64,000 bases of DNA from the NCBI GenBank assembly GCA_040902225.1, contig JBBDXT010000007.1, positions 513,112 to 577,111 of the forward strand, read 5' to 3'. The translations under genes were made by a program, and so were the position numbers. Shown here piece by piece: positions 49,732-58,870 of this stretch (positions are counted from its first letter, which is position 1; the number at the start of each line of letters is the position of its first letter). The notes beneath the pieces were generated by a model. It worked only from the letters and a program-made list of their open reading frames with translations, was not told the DNA's origin and ran no database searches. The DNA is from Chloroflexota bacterium (lineage in GTDB: Bacteria > Chloroflexota > Limnocylindria > QHBO01).

Positions 49732-50787
49732 TTGGGCATCTTCGACGGCCTGCTCGGGCTCCTCTCGCACGACGTGGGGATCGACCTCGGCACGGCCAAT
49801 ACGCTCGTCACGGTGCGCCATCGCGGAATCGTGATCTCGGAGCCGAGCGTGGTCGCCATGGACACGCGCACGAAGCGGGTGCTCGCGATCGGCGCCGAGG
49901 CCAAGCGAATGGTGGGCCGCACGCCGGCCAACATCGTCGCCATCCGCCCCCTCCGCGACGGGGTGATCAGCGACTTCGACGTCACCGAGCAGATGATCCG
50001 GTACTTCATCCAGAAAGTGCACGACCGATACGCCCGCATCCCGCGGCCGCGCGTCCTGGTCGGCATCCCGTCAGGCGTGACCGAGGTCGAGAAGCGCGCC
50101 GTCCGGGATGCGACGCTGAACGCCGGCGCGCGCTGGGCGCGCCTGATCGAGGAACCGATGGCCGCGGCGATCGGGGCCGGGTTGCCGGTCAGCGAGCCGA
50201 CGGGGTCGTTGATCGTGGACATCGGGGGCGGTACCACCGAGGTCGCGGTCATCAGCCTGGGTGGGATCGTGGTCAGCCGCTCGATCCGGATCGGCGGAGA
50301 CGAGATGGACGTGGACATCGTCAGCTTCGCCCGCCGCGAGTACAACCTGCTGATGGGCGAGCGCACCGCCGAGGAGATCAAGATCGCGGTCGGATCGGCC
50401 TACCCGATGGACAACCCACGCACGGTCACCTTCCGCGGGCGAGACCTGCTGACCGGTTTGCCGCGCGGCGTCGAGGTGGGGAGCGACCAGATCCGCGAGG
50501 CGCTGGAGCCCTCCGTGGCGCAGATCATCGACGCCATCAAGGAGACGATCGAGGAGACGCCGCCCGAGCTGGTGGCGGACATCATGGACCAGGGGATCGT
50601 CCTCGCCGGCGGCGGCGCGCTGCTCATCGGCCTCGACAAGCGGGTCGCCGAGGCGACGCAGATGCCGGTCCACGTCGCGGACGACCCGCTGACCTGCGTC
50701 GTGCGCGGTACGGGGCGCGTCCTGGAGGAGCTCGACACGCTCGAGCGGGTGATGGTGAGCGAGCAGTTCACCCGCGCCCCGCGCTAG
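49732..50787 (+). CDS. mreB: Rod-shape-determining protein MreB
   Basis: Actin-like ATPase that organises side-wall synthesis. The 351-residue length is standard. Motifs are the phosphate-1 loop GIDLGTANTLV, the PRVLVGIPSGVTEVEKRAV block, the phosphate-2 loop LIVDIGGGTTEVAVISLGG, and the adenosine motif GIVLAGGGALL. The usual membrane-inserting start (GIFDGLLGLLSHD) follows TTG 49732, whose Shine-Dalgarno GGAGG is 4 nt upstream. The frame stays open further upstream but that part is not protein-like and overlaps glgB. mreC follows after 7 nt. Confidence 0.96.
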   Translation: MGIFDGLLGLLSHDVGIDLGTANTLVTVRHRGIVISEPSVVAMDTRTKRVLAIGAEAKRMVGRTPANIVAIRPLRDGVISDFDVTEQMIRYFIQKVHDRYARIPRPRVLVGIPSGVTEVEKRAVRDATLNAGARWARLIEEPMAAAIGAGLPVSEPTGSLIVDIGGGTTEVAVISLGGIVVSRSIRIGGDEMDVDIVSFARREYNLLMGERTAEEIKIAVGSAYPMDNPRTVTFRGRDLLTGLPRGVEVGSDQIREALEPSVAQIIDAIKETIEETPPELVADIMDQGIVLAGGGALLIGLDKRVAEATQMPVHVADDPLTCVVRGTGRVLEELDTLERVMVSEQFTRAPR

Positions 50788-50794
50788 GCACCCC

Positions 50795-51664
50795 ATGCTC
50801 GACGGCAGCCCGCACCGTCGGTCGCGTGCCGGCCTCTGGTTTGCGGCCGGCACCGTCGTCTCGTTGCTCCTGCTGCTCACCTCCCGCACGCCTCAGGCGC
50901 TGGCGCTGCAAGAGGTCACGGCACATGCGCTGGACCCGCTCCACGGCGCGATCGGCGGCGTGGGGGCGGGGATCTCGGGCTTCTTCACGACCATCGGGGA
51001 GATCGACCGGCTGCGATCGGAGAACGACCGCCTGCGGGGGGAGCTGGCGGGTGCCGAGGCACGGCTGGCCGAGCTGCGGGAGGCCGCGGCCGAGAACGCC
51101 GAGCTGCGGGGCCTGCTCGGCCTCACCACCTCGATGCAGATGGATCTGCTGCCGGTCCGGATCCTTGGACGGGATCCCAGCAACTTCACCTGGGAGGTCG
51201 GGATCGACGCTGGCACGAATGACGGCGTCAGGATCGGGATGCCGGTGGTTGCCGCGGCCGATGGGTCCGGAGCGTTGGCGGGCACTGTGATCGCCACCGG
51301 TTCCGACTCAGCAACCGTACGCCTGCTTGTTGACGCGCGTGCCAGCGTGGTGGCGATCGATCAGCAGTCGCGCGCCCTTGGCCTGGTGCGCGGTCAGCTC
51401 GGGGGGCAGCTGGTCATGGTCCAGGTGCGCGCCACCGACCTGGCTGCCGTCGGGGACACGATTGCCAGCGCGGGCCTGACCCTGACCGATGCGGGCGGCG
51501 CCGCGATCGGGCGCAGCCCGTACCCGCGCGGGCTGTTGATCGGAACGATCCAGGCCCTCGAGCTGGATGCCGACGGCCTCACCCAGACCGCGTTCGTGCG
51601 TCCTGCCGTCGACTTCTCGGCCGTCGGGCGCCTCCTGGTGGTGCTCCACTTCGACCAGGACTAG
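50795..51664 (+). CDS. mreC: Rod-shape-determining protein MreC
   Basis: Membrane-anchored partner of MreB in the elongation complex, 289 residues. One N-terminal helix (about 14-30) leads to a coiled coil (IDRLRSENDRLRGELAGAEA, residues about 70-105, ending AENAELRGLLGL) and the paired beta-barrel domain (RILGRDPSNFTWEVGIDAG, GMPVVAAADGSGALAGTVI). mreD, normally next, is missing; large secreted proteins follow instead. Confidence 0.95.
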   Translation: MLDGSPHRRSRAGLWFAAGTVVSLLLLLTSRTPQALALQEVTAHALDPLHGAIGGVGAGISGFFTTIGEIDRLRSENDRLRGELAGAEARLAELREAAAENAELRGLLGLTTSMQMDLLPVRILGRDPSNFTWEVGIDAGTNDGVRIGMPVVAAADGSGALAGTVIATGSDSATVRLLVDARASVVAIDQQSRALGLVRGQLGGQLVMVQVRATDLAAVGDTIASAGLTLTDAGGAAIGRSPYPRGLLIGTIQALELDADGLTQTAFVRPAVDFSAVGRLLVVLHFDQD

Positions 51665-51836
51665 TCGCCGCCCAGGGGTGCCCCTGCCCGGGTTGCCCCC
51701 GCGCAACATGGCCCCATCGCCGTGGTTGCAGCGGACGAACGGGGCATGGGCGTGAGCTGCCCCGCTGGGTACGGTGGCAGCAGATAAACGTCTCCGGACA
51801 CGTGTGCCCGGATCCCATGCCACCCAGGAGATCCCA

Positions 51837-53543
51837 TTGCCGAACCGCGTCAAGGTCGCGCTCATCGCCTCGCTGACCATCATCTCGTCGCTGATGGCAG
51901 CTGCGCCCATGGGCGCCGCGGTGACGCCGCAGAAGGTCGTCATCATCGTCGGTCCCACCGGGGCACAGACCGATAACTACCGCTCCAAGGGCGACGCCAT
52001 CGCCGCCGTTGCGGTGGCCGCTGGTGCGACTGCAGTCAAGGTCTACTCGCCCAACGCGACCTGGGCCAACGTCAAGGCAGCGGTCAATGGGGCGAACATC
52101 GTCGTCTATCTGGGCCACGGCAACGGCTTCCCGAACCCGTACGGCAGCACCGAGCTCACCGACCGACACAACGGCTGGGGCCTCAACCGGACGACTACCA
52201 ATGGCGATGGCGACAACTGGGGCAGCACGATGGTCTACTGCGGCGAGAAGGTTCTCCGCGGGATGCTGACCTCGTCCGACGATTCTGCCCGGCTGACCTA
52301 TTGCGGCGGCACCGCCAATGACGGCATCACCCCCGCGCCCAACTGGGTGATGATCTTTTCCAATGCCTGCTATGCCCCTGGGGCGAGCGAGGGTTGGGAC
52401 ACGCCGGCCACTGAGTCGGTAGCGTTTCAGCGCGTCCGAAATTACAGCTACCCCGGACTCTCCATCGGCGGCGGGGCCTACTTCGCGACCGACATGCAGA
52501 GCGGCGCCCCGCAGCTGGTCGACACCATCCTGCGCAACCCGGGGATGGCCTTCGGTGCAATCGCCGAGAACGCCAACGGGTACGACCTGTACCGCCAGCG
52601 GCACTTCGCCCATCCCGATCTTGCGGGCACGCGGATCTGGATCCAGAACAGCGGCGACGCGACGAGCGGCGACTACTTCCTCGCCTACGCCGGCAAGCCC
52701 GCGCTCACCCCGTCCGGCACGACCGTCGCGTACACCGAACCGGTGCCGCCCGCCGTGCCGACATTGGCCGCCCGCAACCCCGGAGTGAATGCCACCGGAG
52801 TGGCGACCACCGTCCAGCCCTATGTCCGCTTCGACCGGGTCGTGACCGGCGTCAGCACCAGCACCTTCCTCCTGAAGCGGACCGGCAGCGGGAGCCTGGC
52901 CGGCACGGTCACCAGTGCGGGTGATGGGATGCAGTACACCTTCCACCCATCCGCGCCGCTGGTCCCGTTGGCGACTTACACCGTTACCCTCAGCACGGCC
53001 ATCAAGAGCAGCGAGGGGGTGGCGCTGGCGCCCACCACGTGGAACTTCAGTGTGGGGGGAACGCTCACCTTCAAGCAGGGCACCCATACCGGCTACCAGT
53101 TCAGCAGCACCGGGGTCATGACCGCGGTCAAGAGCTACACCCTGGGCAAGGACTCGAGCGCCTACACCACCAAGCGCCAGAGCATCAGCAACCAGTCCGG
53201 CACCTGGTTCTACGTGAGCAGCGGCGTGTGGGCCGGCTACTGGATGCGGCAGTCGAGTGTCCTGTACCTGACCAGCGCTCCCATCGCGACAGTGTCGATG
53301 CCGAACGCCACCTACAGCCCGACCGTGCTCCTGACCTTCCTGAAGGGCACTCACACCGGCTACCGGTTCAGCAGCGGGGTCATGACCGCGCAGAAGAGCT
53401 ACACCCTCGGCTGGAACTCAAGCGCCTACACCAGCAGACGCCAGACCGTCAGCAACCAGGCCGGCACCTGGTACTACGTCAGCAGCGGGGTGTGGGCCGG
53501 CTACTGGCTGCGCGCCTCGGACGTGGTCTACCTCAAGCCCTGA
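51837..53543 (+). CDS. Secreted protein, possible caspase-fold domain plus Big_5 and SH3-like repeats
   Basis: A 568-residue exported protein. TTG 51837 has AGGAG 6 nt upstream and gives a clean signal peptide (residues 1-28). The N-terminal domain (about 32-300) has His94 after a hydrophobic strand (NIVVYLGHG) and Cys178 after another (WVMIFSNAC). This strand-HG and strand-AC layout is that of clan CD caspase-fold peptidases such as gingipains and CHAT proteins. The 84-residue spacing and lack of a recognised family leave this as inference. A Big_5 Ig-like domain (about 307-405) and two repeats with GTHTGYxFSS and SGTWFYVSSGVWAGYW follow. The same C-terminal modules end the next gene. Confidence 0.8.
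   Translation: MPNRVKVALIASLTIISSLMAAAPMGAAVTPQKVVIIVGPTGAQTDNYRSKGDAIAAVAVAAGATAVKVYSPNATWANVKAAVNGANIVVYLGHGNGFPNPYGSTELTDRHNGWGLNRTTTNGDGDNWGSTMVYCGEKVLRGMLTSSDDSARLTYCGGTANDGITPAPNWVMIFSNACYAPGASEGWDTPATESVAFQRVRNYSYPGLSIGGGAYFATDMQSGAPQLVDTILRNPGMAFGAIAENANGYDLYRQRHFAHPDLAGTRIWIQNSGDATSGDYFLAYAGKPALTPSGTTVAYTEPVPPAVPTLAARNPGVNATGVATTVQPYVRFDRVVTGVSTSTFLLKRTGSGSLAGTVTSAGDGMQYTFHPSAPLVPLATYTVTLSTAIKSSEGVALAPTTWNFSVGGTLTFKQGTHTGYQFSSTGVMTAVKSYTLGKDSSAYTTKRQSISNQSGTWFYVSSGVWAGYWMRQSSVLYLTSAPIATVSMPNATYSPTVLLTFLKGTHTGYRFSSGVMTAQKSYTLGWNSSAYTSRRQTVSNQAGTWYYVSSGVWAGYWLRASDVVYLKP
52757..52945 (+). repeat. Big_5-encoding DNA repeat, copy 1
   Basis: This 189-bp segment matches 55694-55882 with only two mismatches (at 52892 and in the GGTCACC near 52908); the first 135 bp are identical. 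It encodes most of the Big_5 domain in both secreted proteins. Such identity at synonymous sites points to recent duplication or gene conversion. Confidence 0.95.
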
Positions 53544-53684
53544 GCGGCAGTCCTTCGTTCGGGCTACGACGCGCAGGCCATCGGTACCATGGTCTGGAGA
53601 GGTGCGGTTCCGTAGGGTGAGGACGTAGCGGTCGCCGGTGATCCGTCGGCCGCAGGTCCCGAGCCCGCAGCTGGTCCAATCCAA

Positions 53685-56516
53685 GTGATCCGACGCATCC
53701 TCGCCCTCGTCACCCTCCTCATCGTCCTTGCCGGGTCGGCATCGGCCCCTCCGATGGCACTCGCCGGCGGCCCGCCGATTCCCCCGCTGCGCGCCGACGG
53801 GCCTGTCGTCCTGCCCAATGCGCGCGTACTGCCGATGAAGCCTGACTGGGTTCAGGAGTCCTCCGTTCAGGCAGAGATGCTGGCCGAGCACGCCAACGAT
53901 CGCCTCACCTTCGAGCCGGGGGCCAGGCCCCGCAGGCTCGGGGAGGCAGGCGCGACGTTTGGACTCGCCTCGGGCGGACCATCGTCGATCATCCCGCTCA
54001 GCCTGGCCGCCCCCTCGGGTGCCGAGGCCCCCCTCGCAACCACGGCGGCGTTGCCGAACGGGATGCGCAAGGAGATTCTCGGCTTCCTGCCCTACTGGAT
54101 GCTCGACGCGGGATCGCTGCAATGGATGCAGTACCAGCTGGTCACCACCATCGCCTACTTTGGGGTTGCAGCGCGCGCAGATGGCACCCTGGCCACCAGC
54201 AGCGGTGGCTCGCCCACGCCCGGCTGGAGCGGCTGGAACTCGGCCGCCATGACCAACGTGATCAATGCCGCGCATGCCAAGGGCGTGCGGGTGGTCCTGA
54301 CGGTCACCATGATGGCCTGGGACGGCGGAGCCGCACAGGCGGCTCTGCTCGGCAGCGCCACCGCCCGGGCGGCGCTGGTCAACTCCATCGTGACCACGGT
54401 GCGCAACCGCGCCGCGGACGGCGTGAACCTGGACTTCGAGCCGGTCTCGACGACGCTCCGCGACCAGTACACCAGCTTCGTCCGCCAGCTGAAGGCCGGC
54501 CTCGTGGCGGCGGGCGTCGGTTCGTACCTGACCGTGTGCACCATGGCAGGCGCGGCTACCTGGTCGACCGGGTACGACCTGGCCGGGCTGACCGCGGCGG
54601 GTGCAGCCAACGCGGTCTTCGTCATGGGCTATGACTACAGCTGGTCCGGATCCGCGCGTGCCGGCGGCGTCGCTCCGATGGATTCGCCCTACATCCTCGA
54701 CGTGCGCGAATCGGTCGATGACTACCTGTCGATCATCCCCGGCGGCAAGATCATCTGGGGCGTTCCGTACTACGGCCGGACGTGGCTGACGACGAGCAAC
54801 GCACTGAATGCCACTGTGCGGGCCGGCACGTCCGGCTCGTCCAAGGCCTACTTCTACACGGGCGCGCGCAACCTGGCCGCGAAGTACGGACGCCTCTGGG
54901 ACAACGTGGGCAAGGTGCCCTGGTTCAGGTACTACGACTCCGCCAAGGCCACGTGGGTCGAGGGCTACTACGACGACGCCGTCTCTCTGGCGGCGAAGTA
55001 CGACATGGTCAACCAGAAGAACCTGGCCGGGACGGGGATGTGGACCCTGCTCATGGACCAGGGCGACAACGCCCTGTGGGCGCTTCTCGCCAACAAGTTC
55101 GTCAACGACACCACGCCTCCGGCGGGCGGGATTGCCACCCTGCCGGCACTGTCCAGCACCGTCACGCTCAAGGTGACCTGGAGGGCCACTGACGTGGGGT
55201 CGGGCGTGAAGTCCTATTCGGTGCAGGTCCACGACCGCTCGACCTCGACCTGGGTCCCCTGGCTGACCGGAACCACTGCCACCACTGCCTCATACACCGG
55301 CGTGCCGGGGCATGCCTACGACTTCCGTGTTGCGGCCGTCGACTACAAGGGCAACACGCAGCCCTGGCTCCCGTCGCTGGCCGCGCCGGGGGCGACGCTC
55401 AAGATCGGTGGCTTCGCGCGTGTGGCGGTCGACACGCTGAACGTCCGTTCCGGCGCGGGGACCGGCTTCTCCACGCTGGCTCAGCTCTCGTCGGGTGCGA
55501 CCGTGGCCGTGCTGGCGGGTCCGATCGCCGCAGGTGGCTACCAGTGGTACCAGGTCCAGTTCGACTACAAGGAGTGGCCATCTGCCGACTACCCGCGAAC
55601 CGGGTGGGCGGCCTCTGGCAGCGGCGGCACCGCCTACCTCGTCCCCACCAAGCCTCCCAACATGATCACCATCTCTGCCACCGCAGACCCTGCGCCGACA
55701 TTGGCCGCCCGCAACCCCGGAGTGAATGCCACCGGAGTGGCGACCACCGTCCAGCCCTATGTCCGCTTCGACCGGGTCGTGACCGGCGTCAGCACCAGCA
55801 CCTTCCTCCTGAAGCGGACCGGCAGCGGCAGCCTGGCCGGCACCGTCACCAGTGCGGGTGATGGGATGCAGTACACCTTCCATCCGTCGCTGCCGTTGGT
55901 CGCTGGGGCCACCTATACCGTCACCCTCAGCACGGCCATCAAGAGCTCAGCGGGCGTGGCCCTGGCGCCCACCTCCTGGAACTTCACCGCGGCGTGGCCC
56001 TCCGGGGCCGTCACCTTTAGCCCGGCCGTGCTCCTGACGTTCAAGCAGGGCACCCACACCGGCTACAAGTTCAGCAGCGCCGGGGCCATGACCGCGGTCA
56101 AGAGCTATACCCTCGGCTGGAACTCGAGCGCCTACACCAGCAAGCGCCAGGGCATCAGCAACCAGTCCGGCACCTGGTTCTACGTGAGCAGCGGCGTGTG
56201 GGCCGGTCACTGGATCCGACAGTCGAGCGTGGTGTACCTCGCCAGCGCTCCGGTCGCCGCGGTGTCGATGACGAACGCCACCTTCACCCCGGCAAGGACG
56301 CTCGTCTTCAAGGAGGGCACCCATACCGGCTACCGGTTCAGCAGCACTGGCGTCATGACTGCGCAGAAGAGCTACACCCTGGGTGGCGGGTCCAGCGCCA
56401 GCACCACCAAACGCCAGAGCATCACCAACCAGTCCGGCACCTGGTTCTACGTGAGCAGCGGCGTATGGGCCGGCTACTGGCTGCGCGCCTCGGACGTGGT
56501 CTTCCTCAAGCCCTGA
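53685..56516 (+). CDS. Secreted GH18-type glycoside hydrolase with SH3, Big_5 and SH3-like repeats
   Basis: A 943-residue exported protein with signal peptide MIRRILALVTLLIVLAGSAS. The GH18 domain (about 125-475), like YaaH/spore-germination and chitinase proteins, begins KEILGFLPYWML and has the catalytic DGVNLDFE with acid Glu252 and Asp250. After it come a fibronectin-like domain (ADVGSGVKSYSVQVHD), a bacterial SH3 domain (VDTLNVRSGAGTGFSTL), a Big_5 domain almost identical to that of the preceding gene, and two GTHTGY repeats. Likely acts on peptidoglycan or another beta-glycan, held to the wall by its C-terminus. GTG 53685 gives a good signal but has no Shine-Dalgarno. Confidence 0.88.
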   Translation: MIRRILALVTLLIVLAGSASAPPMALAGGPPIPPLRADGPVVLPNARVLPMKPDWVQESSVQAEMLAEHANDRLTFEPGARPRRLGEAGATFGLASGGPSSIIPLSLAAPSGAEAPLATTAALPNGMRKEILGFLPYWMLDAGSLQWMQYQLVTTIAYFGVAARADGTLATSSGGSPTPGWSGWNSAAMTNVINAAHAKGVRVVLTVTMMAWDGGAAQAALLGSATARAALVNSIVTTVRNRAADGVNLDFEPVSTTLRDQYTSFVRQLKAGLVAAGVGSYLTVCTMAGAATWSTGYDLAGLTAAGAANAVFVMGYDYSWSGSARAGGVAPMDSPYILDVRESVDDYLSIIPGGKIIWGVPYYGRTWLTTSNALNATVRAGTSGSSKAYFYTGARNLAAKYGRLWDNVGKVPWFRYYDSAKATWVEGYYDDAVSLAAKYDMVNQKNLAGTGMWTLLMDQGDNALWALLANKFVNDTTPPAGGIATLPALSSTVTLKVTWRATDVGSGVKSYSVQVHDRSTSTWVPWLTGTTATTASYTGVPGHAYDFRVAAVDYKGNTQPWLPSLAAPGATLKIGGFARVAVDTLNVRSGAGTGFSTLAQLSSGATVAVLAGPIAAGGYQWYQVQFDYKEWPSADYPRTGWAASGSGGTAYLVPTKPPNMITISATADPAPTLAARNPGVNATGVATTVQPYVRFDRVVTGVSTSTFLLKRTGSGSLAGTVTSAGDGMQYTFHPSLPLVAGATYTVTLSTAIKSSAGVALAPTSWNFTAAWPSGAVTFSPAVLLTFKQGTHTGYKFSSAGAMTAVKSYTLGWNSSAYTSKRQGISNQSGTWFYVSSGVWAGHWIRQSSVVYLASAPVAAVSMTNATFTPARTLVFKEGTHTGYRFSSTGVMTAQKSYTLGGGSSASTTKRQSITNQSGTWFYVSSGVWAGYWLRASDVVFLKP
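55694..55882 (+). repeat. Big_5-encoding DNA repeat, copy 2
   Basis: Second copy of the 189-bp segment at 52757-52945, in the same orientation and frame, 2,937 bp downstream. Further shared stretches follow in the GTHTGY repeats, such as 55 identical bp at 53182-53236 and 56152-56206. The final codons up to and just past the stop also match closely. Confidence 0.95.
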
Positions 56517-56589
56517 GCGGCCCTGGGTCTGGGCGATGCGGCGCAGCCCCGCTTCTCGACTGCGCCGCGAACGATGCCCCCCGCCCGCG

Positions 56590-56595
56590 TAGAAT
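56590..56595 (+). promoter_or_regulatory. -10-like hexamer TAGAAT, leaderless promoter candidate
   Basis: TAGAAT ends 8 nt before the ATG of rph. No Shine-Dalgarno sequence lies between. Confidence 0.42.
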
Positions 56596-56603
56596 CGGCG
56601 GCG

Positions 56604-57338
56604 ATGTCAACCATCGCCCCGGCTCGACGCACCGATGGCCGTGCAGCCAACCAGCTGCGGCCGGTCAAGATCGTCCACGACTACCTGAAGTTCGCGGAGG
56701 GATCGGTCCTGATCCGGGTCGGCGACACCCGGGTGATCTGTGCGGCGACGATCGAGGATCGCGTCCCGGGCTGGATGCGGGGCAAGGGCGGTGGCTGGAT
56801 CACCGCCGAGTACTCGATGCTGCCGCGGGCCGGCACCGAACGCAGCCAGCGCGAAGCCAGCACCGGTCGGGTCGGCGGCCGGACCCACGAGATCCAGCGC
56901 CTGATCGGCCGATCCCTGCGCGCCTGCATCGACCTGCCGCGTCTCGGGGAGCGCACGATCACGCTGGACTGTGACGTGGTCCAGGCCGACGGCGGCACCC
57001 GGACCGCGAGCATCACGGGTGCGTACGTGGCGCTCGCACGGGCGCTCAACAAGTTCGGCATGGCTCACCTGCTGGTGGGCAAGGTCGCCGCAGTCAGCGT
57101 TGGCATCGTGGGCGGGCAGACGCTCCTCGACCTGAACTACGCAGAAGACTCGACCGCAGAGGTCGACATGAACATCGTGATGACCGATGACGATCGCCTG
57201 ATCGAGGTGCAGGGCACGGGCGAGCAACGGTCGTTCTCGCGGGACCAGATGAACCAGATGCTCGATCTCGGGTCGGCCGGGATCCGTCAGCTGTTCGAGG
57301 TACAGCGGCTGGCGATCGAAGCTCCCGCGGCCGAGTGA
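56604..57338 (+). CDS. rph: Ribonuclease PH
   Basis: Phosphorolytic 3'-exoribonuclease trimming tRNA 3' ends, 244 residues. Typical features are [15 protein letters not shown] at the start, [36 protein letters not shown] and the [17 protein letters not shown] block with the phosphate-binding Arg, and the catalytic D-x-x-x-x-D near [20 protein letters not shown] (residues about 193-212). The stop overlaps the next gene (GTGA). Adjacent rph and RdgB/HAM1 genes are common in bacteria. Confidence 0.97.
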   Translation: MSTIAPARRTDGRAANQLRPVKIVHDYLKFAEGSVLIRVGDTRVICAATIEDRVPGWMRGKGGGWITAEYSMLPRAGTERSQREASTGRVGGRTHEIQRLIGRSLRACIDLPRLGERTITLDCDVVQADGGTRTASITGAYVALARALNKFGMAHLLVGKVAAVSVGIVGGQTLLDLNYAEDSTAEVDMNIVMTDDDRLIEVQGTGEQRSFSRDQMNQMLDLGSAGIRQLFEVQRLAIEAPAAE

Positions 57339-57949
57339 GCGACCTGCTGCTGGCGACCGGCAACCCGGGCAAGCAGCGCGAGTTCTCCCGTCTACTGGAG
57401 GGCCTGCCCGGCCGCCTTGTGCTCCCGCAGCAGATTGGGCTGACCCTCGACATCCCGGAGCCGCACCCCACCTACGCCGAGAATGCCGCCGCCAAGGCAT
57501 CTGCCTACGCCCGCGCGTCCGGGTTGCCCGCGCTGGCCGATGACTCAGGTATCGAAGTGGCGGCGCTCGACTGGGGCCCCGGCGCGCGATCTGCCCGCTA
57601 CGGTGGCTCGGAGGTTGACGATCGAGCAACCCTGATCCTGGACCTGCTTGGCGATGCGAGCGACCGACGGGCGCGAATGGTCTGCTGGCTCGCGCTGGCA
57701 ATTCCCGGCGCCGCGCCGGACGGAACGGCGCGCTCGCCGCGCATCGAGCTGTTCAGCGGGGTCATGGAGGGGGAGATCGCGCACGAACGCCGAGGCCACG
57801 GGGGTTTCGGCTACGACCCCATCTTCCAGCTTCCCAGCGGGATCACCACCGCCGAGCTGCCAGAGGGCGAGAAAGACCTCGTCTCGCACCGCGGCCGAGC
57901 AGTGGCAGCAGCGCTGCCGCGCCTCCGCTCGCTGCTCGGGGCGAGCTGA
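57335..57949 (+). CDS. rdgB: XTP/dITP diphosphatase (RdgB/HAM1)
   Basis: Removes non-canonical purine nucleotides (dITP, XTP) by hydrolysis to monophosphates. The 204-residue protein has [11 protein letters not shown] at the N-terminus, [36 protein letters not shown] with the catalytic Asp, and [12 protein letters not shown] near 150. GTG 57335 overlaps the rph stop. With mazG 3 kb downstream, two house-cleaning NTP pyrophosphatases lie in the same region. Confidence 0.96.
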   Translation: MSDLLLATGNPGKQREFSRLLEGLPGRLVLPQQIGLTLDIPEPHPTYAENAAAKASAYARASGLPALADDSGIEVAALDWGPGARSARYGGSEVDDRATLILDLLGDASDRRARMVCWLALAIPGAAPDGTARSPRIELFSGVMEGEIAHERRGHGGFGYDPIFQLPSGITTAELPEGEKDLVSHRGRAVAAALPRLRSLLGAS

Positions 57950-57950
57950 C

Positions 57951-58766
57951 ATGGCCCGCGAAGGCCGCGCCTCGCCGGGTGGCGGATTGGCGTCGGACCC
58001 CCCGCAGGCGCCCCGCGTCGGGCTCGCAGCCGGGAAGGGCGTGGTCGTCGTCCTGCCGACGTACAACGAACGCGAGAATCTGGAGCGGATTGCGGAGGCG
58101 ATCCTGTCGGCATTACCAGAGGCGAATCTGCTGGTGGTCGATGACAGCTCCCCAGATGGGACCGGTACGCTGGCCGACACGATGGCGACGCGCGAACCGC
58201 GACTGCACGTCCTGCATCGCGCTGCCAAGGAGGGGTTGGGGGTCGCCTATCGGGACGGATTTCGCTGGGCATTGGCGCGAGCCGAAACCCGCGCGGTGGT
58301 CCAGATGGATGCCGACTTCAGCCACGATCCAGGCGACCTGCCAAGGCTGCTCGCGCCGCTCATGACCGGATCGGACCTCGTGCTCGGGACACGCTACATG
58401 CCCGGCGGTGGAACGGTCGGATGGCCGATCCACCGCAGGCTGATCAGCCGCGCCGGGACCACCTTCGCTCGGGTGATGCTGTTGCTTCCATACCGGGACC
58501 TGACCGGCGGCTTCAAGGCCTGGCGGCGAGAGCTGCTGGAGGCGATCCGCATGCGAGAGGCGAATACCAGCGGATATGGCTTCCAGATCGAGACGACCTG
58601 GTGGGCTCATCGGCGCCGGGCGGCCGTCACTCAGATCCCGATCATCTTTCGCGAGCGGGTGGCAGGGAGCTCGAAGATGAGCGGCGGCATCATCGGCGAG
58701 GCGCTGGGGCTCGTCCTGCGCCTCCGATTCGAGGCGATCCGCGACGCCTTACGACGGACCCCCTGA
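57951..58766 (+). CDS. Polyprenol monophosphomannose synthase-like glycosyltransferase (GT2)
   Basis: A 271-residue GT2 enzyme of the dolichol-phosphate mannose synthase type, transferring mannose (or another sugar) from a nucleotide sugar to polyprenyl phosphate. Motifs: VLPTYNERENLERI, VVDDSSPDGTG, MDADFSHDP (the DxD-like metal site) and LTGGFKAWRRE. About 30 extra residues precede the GT domain. No C-terminal membrane domain is present, as in Actinobacterial Ppm1 catalytic parts. ATG 57951 lies 1 nt after the rdgB stop. Confidence 0.88.
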   Translation: MAREGRASPGGGLASDPPQAPRVGLAAGKGVVVVLPTYNERENLERIAEAILSALPEANLLVVDDSSPDGTGTLADTMATREPRLHVLHRAAKEGLGVAYRDGFRWALARAETRAVVQMDADFSHDPGDLPRLLAPLMTGSDLVLGTRYMPGGGTVGWPIHRRLISRAGTTFARVMLLLPYRDLTGGFKAWRRELLEAIRMREANTSGYGFQIETTWWAHRRRAAVTQIPIIFRERVAGSSKMSGGIIGEALGLVLRLRFEAIRDALRRTP

Positions 58767-58805
58767 GCCCGAACCCGGGTGCTGGCGCGAGCACCACCCA
58801 TCGGC

Positions 58806-58811
58806 TAGCAT
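58806..58811 (+). promoter_or_regulatory. -10-like hexamer TAGCAT upstream of the PPIase gene
   Basis: TAGCAT lies about 60 nt before the ATG of the PPIase gene in a 104-bp gap. The expected transcript would have a leader of about 50 nt. No clear -35. Confidence 0.3.
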
Positions 58812-58870
58812 GGCGCCTCGCCCACCGTCGGAGATGTCCCTCTATCGCCCTGCGGAGAATCACGCGCTAG

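Noticed and set aside
53064-56516. CRISPR-like or tandem DNA repeat array
   Set aside because: The repeats are about 200 bp, in frame, encode protein modules, and have no spacer-repeat regularity.
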